IMG/VR virus record: IMGVR_UViG_3300027710_000017
Span: 1-64,000 of that record
From: a virus
Reading direction: 5' to 3' (one strand)
Length of the DNA stretch: 64,000 nt
Position 1 is the first letter of the stretch; each line of letters starts with the position of its first letter. Below the pieces are notes generated by a model that ran no database searches, was not told where the DNA came from, and worked only from the letters and a program-made list of their open reading frames with translations. Below are positions 6,843 to 17,574 of the stretch, piece by piece. The translations under genes were made by a program, and so were the position numbers.

Positions 6843-7555
6843 CTATTTTTGAGTGACTTATAGTAGCCTAACCACTTACATAGATACAAGGCAAGCCTTT
6901 CATCATCGATAGCAGTTAAAGAGGGATGGTCGATAGAGTTTTTTAGCAAAAATTCTCGCCATCTTTTAGCAACTTTATGTCTATTAGTATTAAGATACTC
7001 TTCTAGCAAAAATTCTGAATCATTTTTTAGGAATTCTTGTTTTAGAAATAACCCCTCAATCGACCATGGCCAGTATGTTTCTGTTTTTATTCTTTTAAAA
7101 ATGTTAGACATATCCGCTAGCTTCCAAGAGTCAAGCTGGAGCTCATAGTGATCTGGGAAAAAACAATCATATTTTACATCAGTTTCATAGGTTGTGGCAT
7201 TTCCTGAAATAATTTTAATTTTATGATTTTCTGGATTACTTTCTAAAAAAGCTTTTTCTACATCTGAATTTAGCTCAATAACTGTTACGCTAGAAACGTT
7301 TTCTTTTTGTGCAAGAGCGATTGGAAGAATTCCAAAACCCAAACCAGTTAATAAAACATCTCCATGAGCCAAGTCATACTGGGAATAAAAAGTATCTTTT
7401 GGATGAATGAAGTCTTTGTCCGTTTGCATCCAACCTATGCCATTATGATATAAAAAATATGCCTGCCTTTCAGGCTCAAAAATTATTTCTACTTCTCCAT
7501 AAACACCTGGAACAATATTTGGCATTGTTGCATCATATATTGTTTTAAGATTCAA
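6839..7555 (-). CDS. SAM-dependent methyltransferase-like (spermidine synthase-like Rossmann) protein
   Basis: A 238-residue protein with a Rossmann methyltransferase motif I, VLLTGLGFGILP (67-78), followed by SSVTVIELNSDVEKAF with acidic E94 at the end of strand 2, as in class I SAM-dependent enzymes and spermidine synthase-like proteins. The N-terminal YHNGIGWMQTDKDF segment resembles the small beta domain in front of the spermidine synthase fold. The later part, with a HYELQLDSW stretch, lacks a diagnostic catalytic motif, so the substrate cannot be named. It has its own consensus promoter (7624-7652) and an AAAGGG site ahead of the ATG. Confidence 0.65.
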   Translation of the reverse strand: MNLKTIYDATMPNIVPGVYGEVEIIFEPERQAYFLYHNGIGWMQTDKDFIHPKDTFYSQYDLAHGDVLLTGLGFGILPIALAQKENVSSVTVIELNSDVEKAFLESNPENHKIKIISGNATTYETDVKYDCFFPDHYELQLDSWKLADMSNIFKRIKTETYWPWSIEGLFLKQEFLKNDSEFLLEEYLNTNRHKVAKRWREFLLKNSIDHPSLTAIDDERLALYLCKWLGYYKSLKNS

Positions 7556-7596
7556 GATCAGCCCTTTCTGAGACAGCTATCTGCAGACTATACAAA

Positions 7597-7652
7597 ATGA
7601 CAAATCCCCTCAGCCTAGATATAATTATATACCCAGGAGAGGGGGTTGTCAA
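7597..7652. repeat. 56-bp near-palindrome carrying promoter elements on both strands
   Basis: The left arm reads ATGACAAATCCCCTC and the right arm read on the other strand TTGACAACCCCCTC; the inner part CCTAGATATAATTATATACCC (7614 on) continues the symmetry around an AT centre. Both strands therefore contain a -35-like hexamer, a 17-base spacer and TATAAT. It could be a bidirectional promoter, an operator, or an imperfect terminator hairpin after the holin genes. Confidence 0.6.
7624..7652 (-). promoter_or_regulatory. Consensus sigma70/sigmaA promoter for methyltransferase-like gene
   Basis: Minus strand TTGACA at 7647-7652, a 17-base spacer, and TATAAT at 7624-7629, both perfect consensus. 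The leader of about 60 bases contains a further small inverted repeat (7567-7587). Confidence 0.85.
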
Positions 7653-7656
7653 ACAA

Positions 7657-7923
7657 TTACTTAGAGTTTTTGTCTACTTTAGAAAAAGCCTGGTTAATCT
7701 CTTCTAGAGTTAGCTGGCCGTCATCCAAGAATGCTCTTGCAAGCTTCTCTACTACGCTAGCTACTCCAAGAATACCTGCCATGATTACTGCAGAGATTAG
7801 GTCAATTCCTACTACTGCACCTGCACCCAAGACGCTAAGTCCTGAAGCCGCAAACACAGCTAGAATTCTCCAGAATATGTTCTTGATGGTTGCCCATCCT
7901 CCTGTTACTCCTTGTTCTTCCAT
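7657..7923 (-). CDS. Holin-like membrane protein
   Basis: An 88-residue protein with a hydrophilic N-terminus, about 40 hydrophobic residues (roughly 17-58) interrupted by a Gly-rich stretch that could form two transmembrane helices, and a charged C-terminal tail that includes an EF-hand-like DDGQLTLEEI segment. Size and topology fit actinophage holins, but no sequence signature proves it. The pairing with a second small membrane protein just upstream is typical of lysis cassettes. No endolysin is recognised next to it. Confidence 0.6.
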   Translation of the reverse strand: MEEQGVTGGWATIKNIFWRILAVFAASGLSVLGAGAVVGIDLISAVIMAGILGVASVVEKLARAFLDDGQLTLEEINQAFSKVDKNSK

Positions 7924-7937
7924 GTTATCCTCCTATT

Positions 7938-8123
7938 TTATTTATCTTCTTTTTCATAACGAAAAATCGGAAATGTTACTACCCATACTAATAAAGTAAT
8001 TAGTATTAAGTTTCCTGTAAGTTCCTTAGCGGAACCTTCAAGAACAAGCCAAGCCACAACCATGCCAAGCAATGTCCATGCCTGTTCTACGATGTCCTTA
8101 GCCAATGCTGTTAAAAATTTCAT
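7938..8123 (-). CDS. Small membrane protein, possible second holin
   Basis: A 61-residue protein with two predicted transmembrane helices (about 15-32 and 37-53) and a charged C-terminus, FRYEKEDK. It starts three bases after the stop of the Pro/Glu-rich surface protein, with an AAGGAG site inside that gene's end, so it is translationally linked to it. The short size and two-helix topology fit a holin or antiholin partner of the next gene. Confidence 0.6.
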   Translation of the reverse strand: MKFLTALAKDIVEQAWTLLGMVVAWLVLEGSAKELTGNLILITLLVWVVTFPIFRYEKEDK

Positions 8124-8126
8124 TTT

Positions 8127-10058
8127 TTACGATCCACTCCTTATGTTTACTGTTGTTGCTATACCGCTTATAGAAATTGCTGATAGAGCTGCTTGCACCG
8201 CAACAATTGCTGTAACTACTACCTTCTCTGAATCCTCTCTAACTTGTGGGCTCATGTCTGCCCCTGCGTTTCCAAGGAAGTTTAGGGCCTCTACGGCTCC
8301 ACCAAGAACATCCCCAAGAAGTGGGATAGCCACTAGGGATTCATCTAAAACAATGTCATCGGCCTGGGCTGCCACAAATAGGGCCTCCAGAGCCTGCTGA
8401 TACTCCTCTGAGCCCTGTTCTGCTGTCTCAAAGGTCTCCAGCGCTGCCTCTATAAGAGCCCCTACCTGGGCCTCTGAGAGCTCTGTAGCTATGATCTGAG
8501 AGAGGTCTACAGCCATGAGCAATTCTGGGGAAATCTCCTCTGGTAATTCTTCGGCAGATGTGATAGACTCTTCTTCAGGCTCTATAACGGGAGGTTCAAT
8601 TGGAGAAGGTATTACAGGTTCTGGTTCTGGCTCTGCTGGTGGCTCTATTTCCTCTGGCTGTGGCGTGGTCGATTCTTCTGGCTCTGGCTCCAATGACGGT
8701 TCTGGTTCTGGGGTTGCTGGTATGGAGGGCTGTGGCTCTGGTACAACGGGCACGACTGGGGATGGCTCAATCGGAGTCTGAACTGGAATATCCTCATAGA
8801 CTATTAGAAGAATCAAGACCTTAGGCGTTCCAGGGGCTGGATCATTTTCAAATACGGTGTTAGACACCTCTACTATTGCTGAAGTTTCTCCAGCTAACAA
8901 TTCAAAGAGGATAGAAGAAACATCTTGGCCACGAGTCGAGTTGTTTGGATCTCCGTAGTATCCTATGGCACTAGCAATCCTCTGACCTTCAGGGGCAACT
9001 ATCTCTACAACTGATCCTTCCCATGTAGTTGTTGCACCTTCTGGAACTGTGGGGGCAGGAGGTGGAGGAGACGCCACTAATGTCGAAGCAGTATCTGAGA
9101 AGGAAGAATAGATAGCTTCTGTGTCGTTATCAGAACGTATTCTGAATTGATAAGTCTGATCCAACCCACCTGTAGTTGCAAAAGCATCTCTAGATATGTT
9201 AATGCTGTTTGTGGTAGACGAGATTCCCCAACCTGTGGCGAAGTTATCTGTTGACCAACTAACTGCGTAACGCTCTACTGATGTGCTAGTAGGTATTGGA
9301 GCATCCCAGGTAAGCTGAACGGTTCCGTCTTGCAGCTGAGTAGCGGTGACGTTTGTTGGAGCGTTAAGAGATGGAGCTGGTGGTGGTGGGTTAAATGGAG
9401 CTTCTTCAGTTGGCTCTGGTGCCAGCTCTGGAGTCTCTTCTGTCTCTTCAATTCCGTAAGTCTCGAAGTCAACAATGCTTCCATCATTTAGACGCACTCC
9501 AGTTCGTGGATTGTTCTGTGGGTACTCTGGACCACTTAGGGTGTAGGCCATTGCAACTGTTCCGTCTGAAAGGATAGCAGCGGTAATAACAATACGAGTA
9601 GGTTCTAATGTGCCCTGTAGCCAGATTGGTCTAGCTGAAATGTCTACCTGAAATCCACCATCTGATGAACGAATGATGAGATGTTCATCTGCTCTGTTGT
9701 TTGGGTATACAACCCAGTCAAAAGAGTAAAGCGAGATAGAGGGGGTGCCTGGGTAGGTCCAGTAAGTTCCGTCTGGTCTGCCGAAGGTGATTACTGAGTT
9801 GGTGGTCGCATAAATATTGTTGTAGACAATCCCATCGAAAGTTACGCTGGTTGTTAGTGGAATCTGGTAAGAGGTATCGTCTCCACCGCAGGTGCGAATT
9901 TCTGTGACTACTGGTTCTGTTGAGGCTGCTTGCTGAGCAGCGGCAGCTGCAGCTTCTTGTCCTGGGTAGACGCAGCTTGCATGTGCAAAACTAGCTCCCA
10001 TAAATGATGGGAAAAAAGCTAGAGACAGGACTACTAAAATTTTGATAGGGGTTTTTAT
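8127..10058 (-). CDS. Exported Pro/Glu-rich FnIII surface protein, C-terminal membrane anchor, probable ATA start
   Basis: The first in-frame ATG is at 10001, but it lies inside a signal peptide: reading upstream in frame gives IKTPIKILVVLSLAFFPSF, then M, then GASFAHA-SC. An AAGGAG site stands five bases before an ATA at 10056-10058, and the frame is closed by TAA four codons further up, so ATA is the best start (643 residues). The mature protein has an N-terminal beta-rich domain, an FnIII domain (about 225-330), a second beta domain, a long Pro/Glu repeat stalk (about 425-510), and a hydrophobic segment near the C-terminus that could anchor it. Function unknown. Its position before two holin-like genes suggests lysis or surface remodelling. 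Confidence 0.65.
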   Translation of the reverse strand: MKTPIKILVVLSLAFFPSFMGASFAHASCVYPGQEAAAAAAQQAASTEPVVTEIRTCGGDDTSYQIPLTTSVTFDGIVYNNIYATTNSVITFGRPDGTYWTYPGTPSISLYSFDWVVYPNNRADEHLIIRSSDGGFQVDISARPIWLQGTLEPTRIVITAAILSDGTVAMAYTLSGPEYPQNNPRTGVRLNDGSIVDFETYGIEETEETPELAPEPTEEAPFNPPPPAPSLNAPTNVTATQLQDGTVQLTWDAPIPTSTSVERYAVSWSTDNFATGWGISSTTNSINISRDAFATTGGLDQTYQFRIRSDNDTEAIYSSFSDTASTLVASPPPPAPTVPEGATTTWEGSVVEIVAPEGQRIASAIGYYGDPNNSTRGQDVSSILFELLAGETSAIVEVSNTVFENDPAPGTPKVLILLIVYEDIPVQTPIEPSPVVPVVPEPQPSIPATPEPEPSLEPEPEESTTPQPEEIEPPAEPEPEPVIPSPIEPPVIEPEEESITSAEELPEEISPELLMAVDLSQIIATELSEAQVGALIEAALETFETAEQGSEEYQQALEALFVAAQADDIVLDESLVAIPLLGDVLGGAVEALNFLGNAGADMSPQVREDSEKVVVTAIVAVQAALSAISISGIATTVNIRSGS

Positions 10059-10095
10059 TTTTGCTCCTTGTTAGTGGGGTAAGACTAACAGGATA

Positions 10096-10104
10096 ATTAT
10101 ACCA
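10096..10104 (-). promoter_or_regulatory. Extended -10 promoter element for surface protein gene
   Basis: Minus strand TGGTATAAT in the gap between nrdF and the surface-protein gene. The -35 region is poor, so recognition would rely on the TGn extension. A GTTAG/CTAAC inverted repeat follows in the leader. Confidence 0.5.
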
Positions 10105-10119
10105 TTTTATTTAGGTATA

Positions 10120-13173
<3,054 letters not shown>

Positions 13174-13187
<14 letters not shown>

Positions 13188-13593
13188 ATAGAATCCTCAT
13201 CCTTTGTTTTACTTTGTCTACGTCTTCGGGTGTGCCGAATATTTCTATCCTAGCAACAATTGGTACTCCAGTTTTTTTAGAGATTAATTCTGCAGCCTTG
13301 CAAAAATGTTCTCCAAAGTTTGTATTCCCAAATCCAACTACTCCTCTGAGGAGATCTCTGTTTTGGGGTACATTTAAAAATTGTCTGACTTGTCTGGGAA
13401 TCGCACTACGTTCGGATCCTCCACCGTAAGTCGGTACAAAGAGTATATAAGGAGAATTGGAAACAAAAGGAGCATGCCCAATCCCAGAATCAATAGGAAT
13501 CCTAGCAATATTAAAGCTTCCATCATCTACCTTATTTACAAATCTTTTTGTATTTCCTGAGTAATTTGAGAAATACACAATGTTTATGGACAT
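13174..13593 (-). CDS. nrdI: NrdI flavodoxin-like ribonucleotide reductase activator
   Basis: A 139-residue flavodoxin-like protein with the FMN phosphate loop [12 protein letters not shown] near the N-terminus, a TYGGGS segment and [12 protein letters not shown], all characteristic of NrdI. NrdI supplies the oxidant that activates the dimanganese cofactor of NrdF. First gene of the nrdIEF operon, with an AGAGAGG site ahead of the ATG. The terminator at 13631-13655 separates it from the preceding secreted-protein gene, so the operon needs its own start or read-through; the TATAAT just before the ATG is too close to be its promoter. Confidence 0.95.
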
Positions 13594-13630
13594 TAATTAT
13601 ACCTCTCTTTTTTGTTTGGAGATAAACAAA

Positions 13631-13655
13631 GGGAAGGGCAAAAATAGCCCTTCCC
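13631..13655 (-). terminator. Rho-independent terminator after secreted protein gene
   Basis: A perfect 9-bp stem (GGGAAGGGC/GCCCTTCCC) with a 7-base loop, followed on the minus strand by TTTGTTTATC. It lies 20 bases past the stop of the secreted protein gene at 13675. Confidence 0.85.
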
Positions 13656-13674
13656 CAAGTCTATCTTGCTTTAA

Positions 13675-14559
13675 TTACTTGACTAGCTTAACTCTCTTGG
13701 ACTTCTTTACTAGCTTGTTGTACTTAGCAGCTAGCTTGTTAAAGTCGCTCTTTAGCTTTGCATTGTCTGCATTCAGAATAGCTACCTGAGTAAGTAGGTC
13801 TGCAGCTGCAATAGAGAAAGATACTTCCTTTACTGCCTTTGCTAGGCCAGTCACGTCTGTGGCAGAAATGTTTGCAATACCAGCAACTGCACCAGCGGTA
13901 GCAGGAGTGGTGATTACACCCTTGTATAGCTTATCGGTTGAGTTCCAGGTTAGTGCTGTCTTAACAGTTCCACGAAGAAGTGTTGTTGTAATTGTTGCAT
14001 TCTCAACCTTATTACCAAATACGTCAGTAGCGGTTGCAGTAAAGTCTACATCCGAACCAAGGCCAGCAACAGTTGGTACTGAAACTGATAGGTTGTATGC
14101 AGGACCAGCAACACCCTTTAGGTAGTAGGTTGTAGATGATCCACCAACAGAAACAACAACTGAACCAGCTGTGGTCTTAGTAGTGAATGCATAGAAGGTT
14201 GCTGTAGTTCCAGAACCTGTTGCAATCTCAACGCTAGAAGTTCCTGCAGAAGCAGGTACTGGAGCGTCAGCTGCATCCAAAGCTGTTACTAGCTTTGCAT
14301 CAGTTGCTGATGCACGAACAACTGTACCAGTTGCTACTGTAACAACAAACTTAACAGTGTCAGCAAGGTCAACCTTGTTGTCTGATGGAACTGTTGGAGT
14401 TGCTGGAGTTGTTGATACCTTAGATGTAGTTGCTACGTCTGTTGCACCTACGGTTACAGCCGCATTTACGGTTGCGTTAGCTGGAACTGCCAAGATAGCA
14501 GTTGCAACAAGCGCTACTGCCGAAGCAATAGCAATTAGTGGCTTCTTAAATGAAGTCAT
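13675..14559 (-). CDS. Secreted Ala/Thr/Val-rich surface protein with C-terminal coiled coil
   Basis: A 294-residue exported protein: signal peptide MTSFKK plus a hydrophobic core, with probable cleavage after ANA near residue 29. The mature part is rich in Ala, Thr and Val and reads as two Ig-like beta domains (about 35-160 and 160-245; the second with DVDFTATATDVFGNKVENATITT). The C-terminus is a short coiled coil rich in Lys, ending KKSKRVKLVK. It resembles surface or S-layer-like proteins of low-GC actinobacteria rather than a virion protein. Possible roles are masking the infected cell or being a captured host gene. It is followed by a strong terminator, so it may be expressed at high level. 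Confidence 0.6.
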   Translation of the reverse strand: MTSFKKPLIAIASAVALVATAILAVPANATVNAAVTVGATDVATTSKVSTTPATPTVPSDNKVDLADTVKFVVTVATGTVVRASATDAKLVTALDAADAPVPASAGTSSVEIATGSGTTATFYAFTTKTTAGSVVVSVGGSSTTYYLKGVAGPAYNLSVSVPTVAGLGSDVDFTATATDVFGNKVENATITTTLLRGTVKTALTWNSTDKLYKGVITTPATAGAVAGIANISATDVTGLAKAVKEVSFSIAAADLLTQVAILNADNAKLKSDFNKLAAKYNKLVKKSKRVKLVK

Positions 14560-14573
14560 AGTTTTTCTCCTTA

Positions 14574-16349
14574 TTATAATAAATTGAATCTATCCAAATA
14601 CTCTTTAACGTCTTCTGGCATAGGCTTATATTTTATCACATCTTGCCTGTCCATGTCAAGGTCTGATTTTGACCTATCACTAAAAGTATGAATCTCTACT
14701 TCAAGGTTTTGATCCTTTGGGGTGTGAGAAATAGCCCCAAAGATAGCTCCGCAGACAGCGTCTGCAAGGTCTTTTGAAGACTTTCTTGGGTGGTCAACCC
14801 TATTATTTTTCATGATTTTTAATTCCGTAAGCTCTTCAAATAAAAGCTCAATTGTTGGCATTGCCAATCTTTCTTCATACATAAGCATGGCCATGTCTTC
14901 ATAATGCTTTTTAGCTACCGACACTGTCTCTGTTCTCATACCAACGGACTTGAGCTCATTCTGAATGTCAAACGATTGCCAACGGTCAAATGACACCATC
15001 CCAATATCGAAGCCTTGCCTTCTTAAGTTTTGTATCCATTGCTTTACTTCGGAAAGATTTACTGGCCCTTCTATTCTTGGCTCCCAGTAGACAACAGCAT
15101 CTACGATTACCATTGGCACGACTTGCTCATAGTCCTTCATTACCTGAACAGATACCCATTTCTCTACGTGAGCAATTGCTACAGCACACTTGTCATGCTT
15201 CTGAGCAAGGTCAGCATGGACAAAATACTTCTTATTCGGATCTGGCTTAAAGGTCTCATCAAATCTTTTATTTGAATCAATTGGGTTTCTTATGGTCATG
15301 CATGCTCGAACCTTTTCCTGCTGCTTAAAGAACGCATCAGATGCAAAGGTGGGGACACAGGCAAAACGCTGCATGGCATCGCCTAGGTCTGTGTAAAACG
15401 CAAGCTTAAAGTCATCTATCTTTCTTGTAGGGTTAACTTCCCAGGTTGGCTTTTTTAGTGCAAACATTCCTGGGTACTTGTAAGAAATTATATTATCTTC
15501 ATCCCAAGAAATTTCCATAGAGTTTCCTGGAGAATCTTCTGGAAGATCCTCATTCATAATAAACTTATGAGTCTTAGAGATTACTTCTTTTTCCATAATG
15601 ACGTCATCATATCTTTTAGAAATAAAGTCTCCTGGATATCTTGGGAATGATAGCAATGCTACCTTTCCAAGATCTGGGAAACGTGAATCTACGGATGCAC
15701 GGAATGCCTTATAAATATTATCAGCTGTCTTACCCTGGTCATTACCAGTGCCAATCTCTTGAGCGAAACCAGAAATCTCATCAAGCACTGCCAGGATAAG
15801 GTTAAGTCCTTCGTGGGACTCTCTTTCCGAATGTCCAGAATAAACAGTGATTGCCTTATCAAATTCTACGCTATCAGCTTTTGCATAGAACTTTCCAGCA
15901 AACCAGGGAGACTTTTCAATCTTACTTTTAAAGCCTTTAAAGAAAACGTTCTTAGCCTGCTGTGCGTTAATAGCAACGTTAATGATATCTATGGCATCCC
16001 CACTTGGCTTTCCAAAATATCTTGAAGGATCTTTTAGACACAACAGCTTATAAACAATGTATGCACAAGCAACCGTAGACGTGAAGTCTTTTCCAGATCC
16101 TTTACCAAGCTGCAGAATTACTTCATTCTTTGTATACTTTTTATAATAGCGACGGCCTTCTTCTTCCCCCATCAGGTCAATTAAATCTTCTACCCTGTAG
16201 ATCTGACTCATTGCCTCGACAATGTCATACTGGACTTGAGAGAGTGGTGGTTGCTGAAGGAAGTCATCACCCTCAACAAATGTCTTAGCGTCTACTGGCT
16301 TTTCTTCAAAGTTGTCCGCTTTAAGAACTTCTAAGAACTCATCAAACAT
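14574..16349 (-). CDS. terL: Terminase large subunit
   Basis: The DNA-packaging motor, 591 residues. The ATPase part has Walker A as GKGSGKD (82-88) and a LILAVLDEIS Walker B near residue 190. The C-terminal RNase H-like nuclease part begins at YFVHADLAQKHDKCAVAIAH and continues with VSFDRWQS and SSKDLADAVCGAI, which supply its acidic residues. The gene overlaps the small-subunit candidate by eight bases. Unusually, it stands almost 40 kb downstream of the portal gene, after the replication module. Confidence 0.93.
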   Translation of the reverse strand: MFDEFLEVLKADNFEEKPVDAKTFVEGDDFLQQPPLSQVQYDIVEAMSQIYRVEDLIDLMGEEEGRRYYKKYTKNEVILQLGKGSGKDFTSTVACAYIVYKLLCLKDPSRYFGKPSGDAIDIINVAINAQQAKNVFFKGFKSKIEKSPWFAGKFYAKADSVEFDKAITVYSGHSERESHEGLNLILAVLDEISGFAQEIGTGNDQGKTADNIYKAFRASVDSRFPDLGKVALLSFPRYPGDFISKRYDDVIMEKEVISKTHKFIMNEDLPEDSPGNSMEISWDEDNIISYKYPGMFALKKPTWEVNPTRKIDDFKLAFYTDLGDAMQRFACVPTFASDAFFKQQEKVRACMTIRNPIDSNKRFDETFKPDPNKKYFVHADLAQKHDKCAVAIAHVEKWVSVQVMKDYEQVVPMVIVDAVVYWEPRIEGPVNLSEVKQWIQNLRRQGFDIGMVSFDRWQSFDIQNELKSVGMRTETVSVAKKHYEDMAMLMYEERLAMPTIELLFEELTELKIMKNNRVDHPRKSSKDLADAVCGAIFGAISHTPKDQNLEVEIHTFSDRSKSDLDMDRQDVIKYKPMPEDVKEYLDRFNLL

Positions 16350-16878
16350 CCGTGTGGACCACCGTTATTACTTCTTGCTTTCTAGACACATCTGAAAGTC
16401 TTCGCATAATCTTATCTCTAATTTCTGGATGCTCGGAGGCAATGTCTTTGAGTATGCCAACTAAAATTTCCTGCTTGTTTTCAATCTCTAGCATTTCTTC
16501 TGCTAGTTCTTTATTTTCTAGAAGTCCAGCCTTCTGTAGCATTTCAATTCTAGTTTTTTCAATATCCATAACTAATTTAATTGAAGCATTTTTTGCACCA
16601 AGGTTTGCTGTAGTTGTAGCATCATCCATAACCTCATAAGCTTTTTGAATTAGCTTGTTGTAGTGAGCGTCTGCACCTGCCAAAGCTTCTCTAGCACGTC
16701 CTCGAATAGCTGCATTATCTGCAGCCATGACTCTCCACTCATTTATATATGCAACAACTTTTTGTCTTGGCATATCTAGCTCTTTAGAGATTTGGGTTGG
16801 TTCATTACCAGCCAAATACTTTTCAACTACCCTGTTTACTTCATCAAGGTGTTCTATTGTTAGATCTTCAAATGACAC
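16342..16878 (-). CDS. Putative terminase small subunit (HTH protein)
   Basis: Immediately upstream of terL and overlapping it. I prefer a GTG start at 16878, preceded by GAGGAAAGAGGG, giving 178 residues and an 11-base overlap with the previous stop; a longer frame would begin at 16956 but would overlap that gene by almost 90 bases. The N-terminus holds a helix-turn-helix (about 15-50, with NEPTQISKELDMPRQKVVAYI), followed by a long helical region suited to oligomerisation. Both fit a terminase small subunit that recognises the packaging site. The assignment relies on position and architecture. Confidence 0.7.
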   Translation of the reverse strand: MSFEDLTIEHLDEVNRVVEKYLAGNEPTQISKELDMPRQKVVAYINEWRVMAADNAAIRGRAREALAGADAHYNKLIQKAYEVMDDATTTANLGAKNASIKLVMDIEKTRIEMLQKAGLLENKELAEEMLEIENKQEILVGILKDIASEHPEIRDKIMRRLSDVSRKQEVITVVHTDV

Positions 16879-17152
16879 GCTTAGCCCTCTTTCCTCTTTG
16901 TGGGATACGTTTAATACTATCAGATTTAAAGCTTCTGTATGCCCCAACCTGGCCACGTTGGATTTCGAAACAATCTATCCACTGAGCTCCAGTTTCAAGG
17001 TTCGTTGTAAGGCTTTGGAACTTAAACTTAGAGCCATGCTCGCCCTTAACCTTAAAAAGATCTCCCTTGATAATTGAGAACCCATCAATCATAATTTCTG
17101 GATCTTTTGCAAACTTAGTTGGCTGCTCTTCTGTGGGGTTACGCCTTCTCAT
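16868..17152 (-). CDS. Small basic hypothetical protein
   Basis: A 94-residue basic protein beginning MRRRNPTEEQPTKF. The centre, GFSIIKGDLFKVKGEHGSKFKFQSL, reads as a small SH3- or KOW-like beta barrel, and the C-terminus is strongly basic (KRIPQRGKRAKRVI), suggesting nucleic-acid binding. Similar short proteins occur near terminases or HNH genes in actinophages, in my recollection, without a known function. Overlaps neighbours on both sides. Confidence 0.6.
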   Translation of the reverse strand: MRRRNPTEEQPTKFAKDPEIMIDGFSIIKGDLFKVKGEHGSKFKFQSLTTNLETGAQWIDCFEIQRGQVGAYRSFKSDSIKRIPQRGKRAKRVI

Positions 17153-17411
17153 TGGCCCCTCGTTCTTTAGAAACTTTAAGAAGAACTAGATATCCGATCA
17201 AATCATCAATGTCGTTATCTCCTGGGTACTTCTTTCCCCTTGCAAACCTAGACAGCTTGTCGTCAATCCTAACTAGCAGCTGCTCCATGCTATTTGCTTT
17301 AGAAAAAATTCTAACTGGATCTAGGGCTGAGTCTCCGTATGCCAGATTTTTCTCTATTAGCATGCGCTTGATCTCATCGCATATTCTATTGATATCGTTT
17401 ACTGTATTCAT
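17139..17411 (-). CDS. Nmad1/DUF1599-like small protein
   Basis: A 90-residue helical protein with the pattern EKNLAYGDSALDP...R(I/V)DDKLSRFARG...DDLIGYLVLLK. This resembles Nmad1 (formerly DUF1599, PF07659), a family named for its association with nucleotide modification in phages and with a MazG-like all-alpha look. If correct, it supports the idea that this phage handles modified nucleotides. Identification is by eye only. Overlaps the previous gene start region and the next gene by four and 14 bases. Confidence 0.6.
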   Translation of the reverse strand: MNTVNDINRICDEIKRMLIEKNLAYGDSALDPVRIFSKANSMEQLLVRIDDKLSRFARGKKYPGDNDIDDLIGYLVLLKVSKERGANEKA

Positions 17412-17563
17412 CTACGGGATTTCCTTAATCCAAACTTAGCAAGATAAACGTAGACTGTCTCTACGCTTGTCCCGCACTCTTTTGCAATTTCTTCTGGGCT
17501 CTTCTTGTCAAGCCAGTAGCGTTTCTTTAGCCATGCTTCATTGGTATATAGTTTAGCAGCCAT
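17408..17563 (-). CDS. Small helix-turn-helix DNA-binding protein
   Basis: A short protein (51 residues from the ATG at 17563; TTG starts at 17578 or 17596 would lengthen it into the resolvase gene). It contains a clear helix-turn-helix: KKSPEEIAKECGTSVETVYVYLAKFGL, followed by a basic end RKSRR. It probably binds a specific DNA site, either as a regulator or as an accessory to recombination or packaging. The start choice is uncertain because no strong ribosome site is visible. Confidence 0.65.
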   Translation of the reverse strand: MAAKLYTNEAWLKKRYWLDKKSPEEIAKECGTSVETVYVYLAKFGLRKSRR

Positions 17564-17574
17564 GATCTTTTCTG

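Noticed and set aside
7646-8400. Two + strand frames opposite the holin genes
   Set aside because: Composition is that of shadow frames; the minus-strand genes have proper ribosome sites and membrane topology. Only the + strand promoter-like element at 7597-7625 keeps this open.
13594-13610. TATAAT just ahead of nrdI as promoter
   Set aside because: Only a few bases from the ATG, so it would give a leaderless message without the AGAGAGG site; no -35 is present.
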